NCBI RefSeq assembly: GCF_030252425.1
Contig: NZ_CP126994.1
Span: forward strand, 1,550,001 to 1,614,000
DNA from: Acidisoma sp. PAMC 29798
GTDB taxonomy: Bacteria; Pseudomonadota; Alphaproteobacteria; Acetobacterales; Acetobacteraceae
Direction of reading: 5' to 3'
DNA: 64,000 nucleotides
Part shown: positions 19,603 to 29,012 of the stretch, piece by piece
How positions within the stretch are numbered: the first letter of the stretch is position 1
Layout of the letters: each line of letters opens with the position of its first letter
Translations under genes and position numbers: made by a program
Notes under the pieces: generated by a model
Told to the model about the DNA's origin: nothing
Databases searched by the model: none
What the model saw: the letters and a program-made list of their open reading frames with translations, nothing else

Positions 19603-22418
19603 CGATGTCGAATCCCGCCGCTTTGTCTCTATCCAAGGCTCAGGCCACGTCGCTGACCGACGCTCTTGCCGAGTTGGCGGCCGAGGAGGGCGGTGTTGCG
19701 CGTGACGCCGCTTTGGCGGTGTTCCGCCGCCATCTCGCCCGCATGCAGCATCAGTTGCAGAACGCCTTCGAGCGTGACGAGCTATCGGGCCTTGCGGCCG
19801 CCGAGGCCCTGGCCGGCCATATGGACGGCGTCATCACCGCGCTCATGCTGTATGCCACGACCGACGCCGTGCCGGACGCGCCCGACCGCATCGCCGTCGT
19901 CGCGACCGGCGGCTATGGACGCGGCTACCTTGCCCCGTTCAGCGATATCGACCTGCTGTTCCTGACTGAGGCTGCCCCCTCCGACCGCACGCTGAGCGCG
20001 GTGGAGTTCATGCTGTATTTCCTGTGGGATCTCGGTCTGAAGGTGGGGCATGCGACGCGTTCGGTTGCGGAATGCCTGACCGAGGCGCAGGCGGACGCCA
20101 CCATCCGCACGGCGCTGCTCGACTCGCGATGTCTGGTGGGTGAGCAGGCGCTGTTCACCGATTTTCGGCGGGAATTCCGACAACAATGCGCGGCCTCCAG
20201 CGCCGCCGAATTCATTCGCGTCAAACAGGCCGAGCGGCTCGCCCGCCATCGCCGTTACGGGGATAGCCCTTTCCTCGTCGAGCCGAACGTCAAGGAAGGG
20301 CGCGGCGCTCTCCGTGACCTGCATTTTCTCCATTGGGTCGCGAACTACATCTTCGACATCGATGACGTGCAGGATCTGCTGACCAAGGATGGTCCGTTTG
20401 GGCCGATGCTGACGCTGCGGGAAGCGCGGCACTACAACCGCGCGGCAGATTTCCTCTGGACCGTGCGATTCCATCTTCATTATGTCGCGGGGCGCCCGGA
20501 AGAGCGGCTGACCTTCGATCTGCAACCCATCGTCGGCGCCCGCATGGGCTATACGCGCCACGGCGTGCAGGATGGCGTCGAGCGCTTTATGCGCCACTAC
20601 TTCCTCACCGCGCGCGATGTCGCGCGTCTTTCACACGTTTTGGAACCGGAACTTGTGCGCGTAGCGCAGGGTTCGCCGGCGATCGCCCCGAGCACGGATG
20701 AAGCGCTTGTGCAGGCGGGCTTCGTGCTCGCCGACGGCCAGCTTCTGTTCGCGGACGGGGATGGCGTGGCACAACACCCGATCCTCATGCTGCGCCTGAT
20801 GCAATGCGCACGGGATCGCCATTTGCGCATCCACCCCCTGGCGCTGCGGGCCATGATCCGTAACGAGCGCGTCACGATCAGCCTGCGCCGCGACCCCGAG
20901 GCCATGAAGATCTTCATGGATCTGCTCTGCGGCAAGGATGGCGAAACCGAGCGCTCCGACGGCGCGCGCTGGATGACGCTGATGAACGAGACCGGCATTC
21001 TCAGCCGCTTGGTGCCGGACTGGGCGCGCATCGTGGGGCAGATGCAGTTCGACACCTATCATGTCTTCACGGTGGACGAGCATACGATCGAGGCGCTGCG
21101 CGTCGTCGCGGCGCTGGAACGGGGCGACCTGTCCGAAGCCGCGCCCATCGCCTCCAGCATCGTCGATCACCTGCAATCGCGGCGCGCCCTCTATACCGCC
21201 GTCATGCTGCATGACATTGCCAAGGGACGCGGCGGGGATCATTCGGTGCTCGGCGCCGAAATCGCCCTCGCGGTGGGTCCGGGCCTCGGCCTGTCCGGTG
21301 AAGAGACCGAAATGGTCTCCTGGCTGGTCCTGCATCACCTGCTGCTCAGCCAGACGGCCTTCAAGCGCGATATCGACGACCCCAAGACCATTCTCGACCT
21401 GGTCGATACCATCCAGTCGCCCGAGCGGTTGAAGCTTCTGCTGGTGCTGACGGTCGCGGATATGCGCGCGGTCTCCCCCAAGGTCTGGAACGGCTGGAAG
21501 GCAACGCTGCTGCGCGAGCTGTATACGCGCGTGGCCGAAGTGCTCGCCGGCGGCCTGGCCACGACGGAGCGCGATGTGCGCGTCGCGCGCGCCAAGGAAG
21601 CGGCGGCCGAGCGGCTGCATGATTGGACGGCCGAGGATATCGATGCCTTCCTCGACCTTGGCTATCCCGCCTATTGGCTGAGCTTCGACCCCTCCACGCA
21701 TGAGCGCCATGGGCGGATGATCAGGGAGGCGCGGCACAGCCACGCCCCTTTGAGCGTGCAGACGGAAGTCTTGCATAGCCGCGCTGTGACGGAAGTGACG
21801 GTCTATGCCGCCGACCATGCCGGGCTGTTCAGCCGGATCGCGGGGGCGCTGGCCATTGCCGGCGCTTCGATCGTGGATGCGCGTATTCACACCCTGACCA
21901 ATGGCATGGCGCTGGACACCTTCTGGATTCAGGATGCGGCCGGCGGCATCTTCGCAGCCCCGCAGCGCCTCGCGCGGCTCTCGGTGCTGATCGAACAGGC
22001 CTTGTCGGGTCGCCTGCGACTAGCCAGTGAAATCAGCGGCCTGTCGGATGCGCTGCTGGGCCAGCGCATGCGGGCGATCCATGTGCCGCCGCGCGTCGTC
22101 ATCGACAATCACGCTTCCAATACCCACACGGTCATCGAGGTGAATGGCCGCGACCGTCCGGGTCTGCTGCATGACGTGACGGCGGCAATCACGGATCAGG
22201 GTATGCAGATCGCCTCTGCCCATGTCAGCACCTATGGCGTGCGGGCGATCGACGTCTTTTATGTGAAGGACGTTTTCGGTCTGAAGATCCAGAATGAGCG
22301 CAAGCTGGAAGGGCTACGTCAGGCGATTTTGGCGGCGCTGACCTCAGGCGACGCCACGATGCCGGAGCCGGACAGTGAGGCAGCGGGCCGGGGTCGCCCC
22401 AAGGTAGACGCGGCCTAG
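19599..22418 (+). CDS. glnD: PII uridylyltransferase / uridylyl-removing enzyme GlnD
   Basis: Senses glutamine and uridylylates or de-uridylylates PII proteins to control nitrogen assimilation. The 939-aa protein has the nucleotidyltransferase motif GGYGRGYLAPFSDIDLL (about residue 105), an HD domain with HDIAKGRGGDHS (about 538) and two ACT domains (about 733 and 844). A GTG start overlaps the mutS stop by 4 bases; ATG 19605 two codons later is an alternative. Confidence 0.97.
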   Translation: MTMSNPAALSLSKAQATSLTDALAELAAEEGGVARDAALAVFRRHLARMQHQLQNAFERDELSGLAAAEALAGHMDGVITALMLYATTDAVPDAPDRIAVVATGGYGRGYLAPFSDIDLLFLTEAAPSDRTLSAVEFMLYFLWDLGLKVGHATRSVAECLTEAQADATIRTALLDSRCLVGEQALFTDFRREFRQQCAASSAAEFIRVKQAERLARHRRYGDSPFLVEPNVKEGRGALRDLHFLHWVANYIFDIDDVQDLLTKDGPFGPMLTLREARHYNRAADFLWTVRFHLHYVAGRPEERLTFDLQPIVGARMGYTRHGVQDGVERFMRHYFLTARDVARLSHVLEPELVRVAQGSPAIAPSTDEALVQAGFVLADGQLLFADGDGVAQHPILMLRLMQCARDRHLRIHPLALRAMIRNERVTISLRRDPEAMKIFMDLLCGKDGETERSDGARWMTLMNETGILSRLVPDWARIVGQMQFDTYHVFTVDEHTIEALRVVAALERGDLSEAAPIASSIVDHLQSRRALYTAVMLHDIAKGRGGDHSVLGAEIALAVGPGLGLSGEETEMVSWLVLHHLLLSQTAFKRDIDDPKTILDLVDTIQSPERLKLLLVLTVADMRAVSPKVWNGWKATLLRELYTRVAEVLAGGLATTERDVRVARAKEAAAERLHDWTAEDIDAFLDLGYPAYWLSFDPSTHERHGRMIREARHSHAPLSVQTEVLHSRAVTEVTVYAADHAGLFSRIAGALAIAGASIVDARIHTLTNGMALDTFWIQDAAGGIFAAPQRLARLSVLIEQALSGRLRLASEISGLSDALLGQRMRAIHVPPRVVIDNHASNTHTVIEVNGRDRPGLLHDVTAAITDQGMQIASAHVSTYGVRAIDVFYVKDVFGLKIQNERKLEGLRQAILAALTSGDATMPEPDSEAAGRGRPKVDAA

Positions 22419-22452
22419 CCTTCGCACCATGTAGTCGGCCTGACCCGGAGAG

Positions 22453-23334
22453 ATGACCATGGCCGACGCATCGCCTTCCCTGGTTTGGGACATCCATTGT
22501 GGCACCGGCGAAAGCCCGGTCTGGGATGAGCGCGCTAAGGTTCTCTACTTCTGCGACATCCCGGCGGGGCGCCTGCATCGCTTCGACCCGACGACTCCGG
22601 ACAAGAGCCGCACCTGGCAATTGCCGGAGGTCTTGGGCAGCCTGGGGCTATGCCAGTCGGGCCTGATTCTGGTCTGCCAGAAGCAGAAGATCATGACCTT
22701 CGATACAGAGACGGAGGCATTGGTGCCGCTCGCTTCGATCGACGAGCCGGACACCAATCGCCTCAATGATGGCAAGGTCGGCCCAGACGGTTGCTTCTGG
22801 GTCGGCACCATCAACGAAGGGTCGGATGGGCTCGCCAGCGGCCACCTCTATCGCGTGACGCCAGATGGCCGGGTTGAGACGAAGATCGAGGGTTTGAAGA
22901 ACTCCAACGGCCTGGCCTGGTCCGCCGATGGCCGGACGATGTACCATTCAGACACGCGCGGGCCATGGATCGACTGCTGGGATTTCGACACCGCGAGCGG
23001 GAACATTAGTAACCGTCGCCGTTTCGCCGATGTCAGTGACGCGGAAGGCCGCCCCGACGGCGCGGCGCTGGCCATGGATGGCAGCTATTGGTCCGCCGGG
23101 TCGGGCAGGGGCGTCATCAATCGCTTCGGAACCGACGGAAAGTTGATCGAGGCAATTGCGACGTCCGTTCCCAACCCGACCATGCCCTGTTTCGCGGATG
23201 GTCGGGTTTTCATCACCTCCGGCCTGCCAAAAGATGAGGACATGCGCCGGGAATTCCCCAATGCCGGCGGGCTGTTCGCCATGGCGACGTCGTTGCAAGG
23301 CGTGCCCGTGGCGCGCTTCGCGGATGCCGATTAG
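22453..23334 (+). CDS. SMP-30/gluconolactonase family protein
   Basis: A six-bladed beta-propeller lactonase (293 aa), expected to hydrolyse a sugar lactone with one divalent metal. Metal-site residues are in the usual places: Glu in GESPVWD near the start, Asn in TNRLNDGKVGPDG, and Asn in NSNGLAWSADG followed by HSDT. It has no signal peptide, so it is cytoplasmic. ATG 22453 (or 22459) follows a GGAGAG site. No sugar dehydrogenase is adjacent, so the specific lactone is unknown. Confidence 0.9.
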   Translation: MTMADASPSLVWDIHCGTGESPVWDERAKVLYFCDIPAGRLHRFDPTTPDKSRTWQLPEVLGSLGLCQSGLILVCQKQKIMTFDTETEALVPLASIDEPDTNRLNDGKVGPDGCFWVGTINEGSDGLASGHLYRVTPDGRVETKIEGLKNSNGLAWSADGRTMYHSDTRGPWIDCWDFDTASGNISNRRRFADVSDAEGRPDGAALAMDGSYWSAGSGRGVINRFGTDGKLIEAIATSVPNPTMPCFADGRVFITSGLPKDEDMRREFPNAGGLFAMATSLQGVPVARFADAD

Positions 23335-23487
23335 GGCGAAGTCGAGGCCATTACGGCGCCTTTGTGAAAAGGGCGCCCTATAACGACCCCAATGCCTGCC
23401 TATCTCTCACACTGAGCCTGAAGGCCGCAGCGACGGACACCATCCTGTTACGATTGGCGGCTATCATCGGGTTGAAGGAGTAGAGCA

Positions 23488-23892
23488 ATGACAAGTCTTT
23501 CGCGTTTTCGCTTGTCGCGCACGATTGCCGCTGCCGCTTTGGTGGTTGGCTTCGGCACGGCCATTGTCGCGAGCCCCGCGGCACAGGCCCAGAACTGGAA
23601 CCACGGCGGCTACGGCCGCGGTGGTGGTGATTGGCGCGGTGGCGGTGGTGGCTGGCACGGTGGTGGCGGCGGCTGGCACGGCGGCGGCTGGGGCGGACCC
23701 GGTCCCGCAATCATCGGTGGCCTGTTAGGCGCTGCCGCGGGTGCGGCGATCATCGGGTCGCTGGCGCCGCCGGTCTATTATGCGCCGCCGCCTGTCTATT
23801 ACGCCCCGCCGCCGCCGCCTGTTTACTATGCGCCGGCTCCGCCGCCCGTCTATTACTCGGCGCCGCAGCCTTACTATCAGCCGGGCTATTGA
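23488..23892 (+). CDS. Secreted Gly/Trp/His- and Pro/Tyr-rich protein
   Basis: A 134-residue exported protein with a clear signal peptide ending near AAQAQN (about residue 35). The mature part begins with a glycine-rich block of GGGGWHGGG repeats and then a glycine-zipper segment (GGLLGAAAGAAIIG). It ends with a proline/tyrosine tail of PPVYYAPP repeats. Such composition is seen in cell-envelope or matrix proteins of alphaproteobacteria. A GAAGGAG site precedes the ATG. The function is unknown. Confidence 0.8.
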   Translation: MTSLSRFRLSRTIAAAALVVGFGTAIVASPAAQAQNWNHGGYGRGGGDWRGGGGGWHGGGGGWHGGGWGGPGPAIIGGLLGAAAGAAIIGSLAPPVYYAPPPVYYAPPPPPVYYAPAPPPVYYSAPQPYYQPGY

Positions 23893-23896
23893 TCAC

Positions 23897-23959
23897 GTAG
23901 GGCGGATGACGCTGCGCTTATCCACATACGTAGGGTGGATGAGCGACGCGTTATCCACC
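23897..23959. repeat. Two tandem GTAGGG-type palindromic repeats
   Basis: Two copies of a ~30-bp imperfect palindrome, GTAGGGYGGATGA then GCG/CGC then TATCCAC, at 23897-23925 and 23930-23959. The second supplies the TAA stop of the leftward GNAT gene. Related copies occur at 25385-25453, 39790-39864, 50502-50569 and 60137-60166. Confidence 0.85.
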
Positions 23960-24466
23960 ACTCCGCGAACGCGTGAGCGTCAGATACACGCTATCGACCC
24001 ACACGCCGTCGATCTCAAACGTCGCGCTCGCGTCTCCGGTCTGCTGGAAGCCTAACCGCTCCAGCAGACGCAGTGATGCGGCGTTGCGGGGGTCAACATC
24101 GGCGACGATCGCCTCGACATGGCTTGCGAAGCCCCGCGCGATTACGGCGGCCATGGCTTCCTGCGCATAGCCCTGGCCCCAGGCGCTGCGTGCGAAGATC
24201 ACCCCGACCTCATTTCCCTTCCATAGACCCGCCTTGCCGATCACCGCACCGTCCCGCGTGACCGCGAAATCATCGGACGAGCCGTCTTCCACCGCCGCGA
24301 CTGTCGCCTCGATCCAGGCCACGGTCTCGCTCATCGTCGTGTGCGGCCCCGTGGACCAATACCGCATCGCCTCAGGGTCGCTGAAGGCCGCGTGCAAGGC
24401 CGGCGCGTCCGCGATCGTCATCCGACGCAGCACGAGGCGTGCGGTGATGAGCTGAGCATCGTTCAT
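23951..24466 (-). CDS. GNAT-family N-acetyltransferase (RimJ/RimL type)
   Basis: An acetyltransferase of 171 residues. It starts TARLVLRRMTIADAPALH, typical of the RimJ/RimL ribosomal-protein acetyltransferase group, and has an acetyl-CoA binding stretch SAWGQGYAQEAMAAV with DPRNAASLRLLERLGF after it. GGAGG lies six bases before the ATG. The last codons and stop are encoded by an intergenic palindromic repeat. The substrate is unknown. Confidence 0.88.
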   Translation of the reverse strand: MNDAQLITARLVLRRMTIADAPALHAAFSDPEAMRYWSTGPHTTMSETVAWIEATVAAVEDGSSDDFAVTRDGAVIGKAGLWKGNEVGVIFARSAWGQGYAQEAMAAVIARGFASHVEAIVADVDPRNAASLRLLERLGFQQTGDASATFEIDGVWVDSVYLTLTRSRSGG

Positions 24467-24484
24467 TCACAGCCTCCACATACG

Positions 24485-24512
24485 AAAAGGGCGCCCACGA
24501 GGGCGCCCTTTT
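24485..24512 (-). terminator. Rho-independent terminator of rpsD
   Basis: A stem AAGGGCGCCC with a 4-base loop and its complement, flanked by A and T runs. It lies 23 bases past the rpsD stop on the minus strand. Because of the flanking A/T runs it could also work on the opposite strand. Confidence 0.9.
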
Positions 24513-24535
24513 GCACATCCAGCCAAGAGCCGTGA

Positions 24536-25150
24536 TCAGCGCGAGTAGAACTCGACGACCAGGTTCGGCTCCATCTGCACGGGGTAGGGGACATCGGCGA
24601 GCTTCGGGGCGCGCAGGTAACGGCCCTTCATCGCGCGGTGATCGACTTCCAGATATTCGGGAATGTCGCGTTCGGCGCTCTGCGTGGCGTCGAGCACAAC
24701 GGCGAGCTGCTTGGACTTCTCGCGCACTTCGATCACGTCGTCATTGGCGACGAGATAGGAGGCGATGTTCACGCGCTTGCCGTTCACGAGTAGGTGCCCG
24801 TGGGACACGAACTGGCGGGCGGCGAAGGGGGTCACGGCGAGCTTGAGGCGATAGACGACCGTGTCCAGGCGGCGCTCCAGCAGCTCGATGAGGTTTTCGC
24901 TGGTGTCGCCCTTACGGCGCACGGCTTCCTCATAATACTTGCGGAATACCTTCTCGGAGATATTGCCGTAGTAGCCCTTGAGCTTCTGCTTCGCCATCAG
25001 CTGAACGCCATAGTCGCTCGGCTTCTTGCGGCGCTGGCCATGCTGGCCGGGGCCGTAGTCGCGCTTGCCGATCGGGGACTTGGCGCGACCCCAAAGGTTC
25101 ACGCCGAGGCGGCGGTTAATCTTGTACTTACTCTCGAGGCGCTTGGTCAT
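24536..25150 (-). CDS. rpsD: 30S ribosomal protein S4
   Basis: Binds 16S rRNA early in small-subunit assembly. The 204-aa alphaproteobacterial form begins [16 protein letters not shown] and has the S4 RNA-binding domain ([29 protein letters not shown]). A single-gene transcription unit ending in a strong terminator. An AGGAG site precedes the ATG. Confidence 0.98.
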   Translation of the reverse strand: MTKRLESKYKINRRLGVNLWGRAKSPIGKRDYGPGQHGQRRKKPSDYGVQLMAKQKLKGYYGNISEKVFRKYYEEAVRRKGDTSENLIELLERRLDTVVYRLKLAVTPFAARQFVSHGHLLVNGKRVNIASYLVANDDVIEVREKSKQLAVVLDATQSAERDIPEYLEVDHRAMKGRYLRAPKLADVPYPVQMEPNLVVEFYSR

Positions 25151-25459
25151 GCGCGGCTCCTTCTCATGTTGCGCCAGTAGTCCATCCCGGCCCTCGTCTG
25201 AGGAGGACAGCGAAAGGGCGGTGGCCCAGCCCCGTGAGGGGTAGGCATCCGCCCGATACGCCTTGGGTGGCAGGCGCGATCCGCGGAAGGCCGCAGTTCG
25301 TCCATATTCCCGGCAATGGAGGGGTCTCTAGGGGCCGACCGGGGCGCTGTCAAACCTCGGCAGCTATGCGGCCTCCCTAGGCTCGGTGGAATACGCTTCG
25401 CTTTTCCACCCTACAAAGGTCCGTAGGGTGGATGAGCGCAGCGTCATCCACCCTCACCC
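25151..25459. other. 309-bp gap between rpsD and pyrE
   Basis: No gene is supported. The right part (25385-25453) consists of two intergenic palindromic repeats; the rest would hold the rpsD promoter. I could not pick out clear -35/-10 boxes in this GC-rich stretch. Confidence 0.6.
25385..25453. repeat. Pair of GTAGGG-type palindromic repeats
   Basis: An inverted copy (GGTGGAATACGCTTCGC with its complement arm, 25385-25414) and a direct copy (GTAGGGTGGATGAGCGCAGC then GTCATCCACC, 25423-25453). They lie head to head 6 bases before the pyrE stop. Confidence 0.85.
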
Positions 25460-26188
25460 TTACTCCTCGGGTGGGCGCTTGTTGGATGTGGCACCGCCAC
25501 GGGCGGCGGACCACTCGGCCGGGGCTTCGAGGAAGCGGTGCACCTCGGCCATGGCAGCGGCGGGAAAATAAGGCCGCTCCCGGCAGGCTTCCAGCACATC
25601 CCACCAGGTCGCGAGATAGAGCAGGGCGATGTCGTTCTCGGCCAAAGTCTCCAGGCTGCCGGCGAAGACGCCATAGAAGAACACCACGAAGGCGTGGTTG
25701 CAGAAGGCGCCGGCATCACGCAGCGACTGGGCGAACTTGATCTTCGACTGGCCGTCTGTGGTCAGATCTTCGACCAGCAGGGTGCGCTTGCCTTCGGGCA
25801 CATCGCCCTCAATCAAGGCATTGCGGCCGAAGCCCTTCGGCTTCTTGCGCACATAGGCCATGGGGCTGCCCATGCGGTCGGCGATCCAGGCGGCATAGGG
25901 AATCCCCGCCGTCTCTCCGCCCGCGACGGCTTCGATCGACTCGTAGCCGATATGGCGCTGGATCTTCTCGACCGCGAGTTCGCAGATCTTTGTGCGTGCC
26001 TGCGGGAAGTAGATGATGCGGCGGCAATCGATATAGACGGGCGATTTCCAGCCGGAGGTGAGCGTATAGGGCTCCTCCGGGCGGAAGTTGATCGCTTTGA
26101 TTTCGAGCAGGATGCGGGCGGTGGTCATGGCCGCGTCACGGTCCCAGTCACTCGCATGCCCGGCGATCTTGCGGGATAAGGCCGTCAT
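25460..26188 (-). CDS. pyrE: Orotate phosphoribosyltransferase
   Basis: Joins orotate to PRPP to make orotidine monophosphate in pyrimidine synthesis. The PRPP-binding motif TLLVEDLTTDGQSK and the catalytic YVRKKPKGFGRN loop are visible. The start at the second of two adjacent ATG codons (26188) is chosen for the GGAG site six bases upstream, giving 242 aa. The ORF extends 54 codons upstream without family resemblance. It ends 6 bases from a palindromic repeat. Confidence 0.93.
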   Translation of the reverse strand: MTALSRKIAGHASDWDRDAAMTTARILLEIKAINFRPEEPYTLTSGWKSPVYIDCRRIIYFPQARTKICELAVEKIQRHIGYESIEAVAGGETAGIPYAAWIADRMGSPMAYVRKKPKGFGRNALIEGDVPEGKRTLLVEDLTTDGQSKIKFAQSLRDAGAFCNHAFVVFFYGVFAGSLETLAENDIALLYLATWWDVLEACRERPYFPAAAMAEVHRFLEAPAEWSAARGGATSNKRPPEE

Positions 26189-26379
26189 CATTCGCTCCAA
26201 TGCGTCGTCCGATCCGGCCGGTTCTAGTGTATTGGTCACGGCTCGCAAGGACCTACGCGTTGGTAACCCAGGCGCGCCTTGAATCATGCGGCCCGGCGGG
26301 CTAGACAACCTCATCACTATCCGCGCGAAGTGATTGCGAATGTTTCGCAATTCGGGCGGATTTCAGGAGCAGTTGCGGA

Positions 26380-26619
26380 ATGGGGCGTGACTTCAGCAAC
26401 ATCGCTCGTCGTTGTGAGCGTGCCGTCGTGACGGCCTATCGCGAGCTATTGACGCATGGCAATGGCGACTTCGAGTCCTTTCGCGCCTGCACGACTCTGT
26501 ATCGCATTCATCACCCCGAAGCTTCGATCGATGAAGCCCGCAGGCTCGTCGCCGAATGGATCGACCATCATGTCGTGCGCGCCGAGGATGGCCCGACACC
26601 GGGTTGCGACTGCGACTGA
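26380..26619 (+). CDS. Small conserved-looking hypothetical protein (79 aa)
   Basis: A 79-residue protein with helices and a His/Asp-rich end (VAEWIDHHVV, then CDCD). An AGGAG lies 11 bases before the ATG. It is divergent from pyrE and upstream of the glycerophosphodiesterase gene by 18 bases, possibly in one mRNA. I do not recognise a family. Confidence 0.55.
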   Translation: MGRDFSNIARRCERAVVTAYRELLTHGNGDFESFRACTTLYRIHHPEASIDEARRLVAEWIDHHVVRAEDGPTPGCDCD

Positions 26620-26637
26620 TCCTGCCGATTTGCCGGC

Positions 26638-27525
26638 ATGAGCCGGCCTTTCGAGCTTCACGGCCATCGCGGTGCCCGCGGGTTATGGCCTGAAAACACC
26701 CTCCCTGCATTTGCCCACGCCATCACGATGGGCGTGACCGCTATCGAGATGGATGTCGCGCTGACGTCGGATGGCGTCGTCCTGCTCAGCCATGATCCGA
26801 TCCTCGATCCCATTCTCACCCGTGGGCCGGAGGGTGACTGGATCGATCCGCCGGGCGCGCTGCTGCGCGACCTGACCTATGCCGAGGCCGCGCGCTTCGA
26901 TGTTGGAAGGATCAAGCCTGGCGCGGCGCAGGCGACCCTGTTTCCGCATCAGCAGGGCATGGACGGCGTCGGGCTGCCTCGGCTCCTGGACGTATTGGCG
27001 ATTGCCGAGGGCGCTCGTCTATCGATCGAGTTGAAGACCTTCCCCGATCATCCGGAGTGGACCGTGTCGCCGGAGGCGATGGCCGATGCGGTGCTGGCGG
27101 TGCTCGACCAAGCGGGTGCCGCTGCGCAGGCGCGGATCATTTCCTTCGACTGGCGCGGGCTGCGGTATTTGCACCGCGTCCGTCCCGGCCTCAGCCTGGG
27201 CTATCTGACGGACGGTGAAACCTGTGCGGCGGCGCGGCTGTGGTGGGACGGGCCGTCACCGGACGATTTTGGTGGCTCGACCGCCCGCACCGTCGCCGCC
27301 GAGGGCGGTCTCGTCTGGGGGCCGGACGCGACCACGTTGACGCGGTCCGAGGTGGAGGAGGCGCGGGGCCTTGGAATTTTGGTAAATCCTTGGACCGTCA
27401 ATGACCCAGCCGACATGGCGCGGTTGATCGATTGGGGCGTGGGTGCCGTGACGACCGATTATCCCGACCGCGCCCGTGCGGTGATGGCGGCAGCGGGGTT
27501 ACCGCTGCCGCCGATGTTGTACTGA
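26638..27525 (+). CDS. ugpQ: Glycerophosphodiester phosphodiesterase
   Basis: Cleaves glycerophosphodiesters to glycerol 3-phosphate and an alcohol. The GDPD signature HGHRGARGLWPENTLPAF starts at residue 8. The metal residues follow in EMDVALTSDGVVLLSHD, with ELKTFP in the middle. No signal peptide is present, so it is the cytoplasmic type (295 aa). A glycerol-3-phosphate-type oxidoreductase cassette lies 5 kb to the right, but not in the same operon. Confidence 0.92.
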   Translation: MSRPFELHGHRGARGLWPENTLPAFAHAITMGVTAIEMDVALTSDGVVLLSHDPILDPILTRGPEGDWIDPPGALLRDLTYAEAARFDVGRIKPGAAQATLFPHQQGMDGVGLPRLLDVLAIAEGARLSIELKTFPDHPEWTVSPEAMADAVLAVLDQAGAAAQARIISFDWRGLRYLHRVRPGLSLGYLTDGETCAAARLWWDGPSPDDFGGSTARTVAAEGGLVWGPDATTLTRSEVEEARGLGILVNPWTVNDPADMARLIDWGVGAVTTDYPDRARAVMAAAGLPLPPMLY

Positions 27526-27536
27526 CGGACGATCTT

Positions 27537-28841
27537 TTAACGCTGCTCGACCGGCACGTAATCGCGGGTCGGGGCGCCGGTGTAGATCTGGCGCGGTCGG
27601 CCGATGCGGTTCGCCGGGTCTTCAACCATCTCTTTCCACTGGCTGATCCAGCCCACGGTGCGCGCAACGGCGAAGAGCACGGTGAACATGCTCGTCGGGA
27701 TGCCCATCGCCTTGAGGATGATGCCCGAATAGAAATCGACGTTCGGGTACAGCTTCCGCTCGATGAAATAAGCATCGGTGGTCGCGATCCGCTCCAGTTC
27801 CAGGGCGAGGTCGAGCAGCGGCTCGTCCCGGATGCCAAGCTCATCCAAGACCTCGTGACAGGTCCGCTCCATGATCTTCGCGCGCGGATCATAGTTGCGA
27901 TAAACGCGGTGGCCGAAGCCCATCAGGCGGATGTGGCTGGTCTTGTCCTTCACCTTGGCGATGAAGTCCGGGATATTGTCCTTGTGGCCGATCTCGGCGA
28001 GCATCTTGAGCACGGCCTCATTAGCGCCGCCATGCGCCGGACCCCACAGCGAGGCGATGCCGGCCGCGATACAGGCGAAGGGATTGGCGCCGGTCGAACC
28101 CGCGAGGCGCACCGTGCTGGTGGAGGCATTCTGCTCATGATCCGCATGCAGGATCAGGATGCGGTCCATGGCGCGGGCGAGGATCGGGTTGACCTTGTAA
28201 TCCTCGGCGGGAACCGCGTTCATCATATACAGAAAGTTCGCCGCATATCCGAGGTCGTTGCGCGGATACATGAAGGGCTGGCCGATCGAATACTTATGCG
28301 CCCAGGCGGCGATCGTCGGCAGTTTGGCGATCAGGCGAAAGGCGCTGATGCGGCGGTGCTCGGGGTTATTGATGTCGAGGCTGTCATGGTAAAACGCGGA
28401 GAGCGCACCGACCACGCCGCAGAGCACGGCCATGGGATGGGCGTCGCGGCGGAAGCCCTGGAAAAAGCTGCGTAGCTGCTCATGCACCATTGTGTGATGC
28501 GTCACGCCGATATGGAACTCTTCCATTTCGACGGCATTCGGAAGCTCGCCATTGAGCAGAAGATAGGCGACTTCGAGGAAATTGGAATTCTCGGCGAGCT
28601 GGTCGATCGGGTAGCCGCGATGCAGCAGAATGCCTTCGTCGCCGTCGATATAGGTGATCTTGCTGTCGCAGGCGGCGGTGCCGCCATAGCCCGGATCGAA
28701 GGTGAAGATACCCAGATCGGCATAGAGTTTTCGGATATCGGCGACCGGCGGCCCCATGGTGCCGTGCAACAACGGCAGGCTTGCAGTCTTGTCCGCGCCG
28801 CTCAACGAAATAGTTACTGCGTCCTTGGCCGTGTCGCTCAT
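27537..28841 (-). CDS. gltA: Citrate synthase
   Basis: Condenses acetyl-CoA and oxaloacetate to citrate in the TCA cycle. The 434-aa type II form has an N-terminal beta domain ([20 protein letters not shown]). The catalytic His lies in [10 protein letters not shown] and GPAHGGANE, and the C-terminal part contains [13 protein letters not shown]. The start Met (MSDTAKD) is 33 codons inside the longest frame; the upstream extension is unlike the family. It converges on the glycerophosphodiesterase gene with an 11-base gap. Confidence 0.97.
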   Translation of the reverse strand: MSDTAKDAVTISLSGADKTASLPLLHGTMGPPVADIRKLYADLGIFTFDPGYGGTAACDSKITYIDGDEGILLHRGYPIDQLAENSNFLEVAYLLLNGELPNAVEMEEFHIGVTHHTMVHEQLRSFFQGFRRDAHPMAVLCGVVGALSAFYHDSLDINNPEHRRISAFRLIAKLPTIAAWAHKYSIGQPFMYPRNDLGYAANFLYMMNAVPAEDYKVNPILARAMDRILILHADHEQNASTSTVRLAGSTGANPFACIAAGIASLWGPAHGGANEAVLKMLAEIGHKDNIPDFIAKVKDKTSHIRLMGFGHRVYRNYDPRAKIMERTCHEVLDELGIRDEPLLDLALELERIATTDAYFIERKLYPNVDFYSGIILKAMGIPTSMFTVLFAVARTVGWISQWKEMVEDPANRIGRPRQIYTGAPTRDYVPVEQR

Positions 28842-29012
28842 TCCGCCGCCCTTTGTTTCATCGCGTGAACCGCATGAGACCGACGCCCGAGGGGCCTGGA
28901 TGAGCCACCAAAGGACCTGATCACAGAAGCCTGTCACATAGGGCCGCCCTGGGATGCTGGCAACGTTCGCGGGTGCAGCACAGGCGCACGCCTGCCGTGG
29001 GGCGAAGGGGTG

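Noticed and set aside
23346-23384. A GGCGCC hairpin past the SMP-30 gene as a terminator
   Set aside because: The stem is only 6-7 bp with an 11-base loop and there is no T-run after it.
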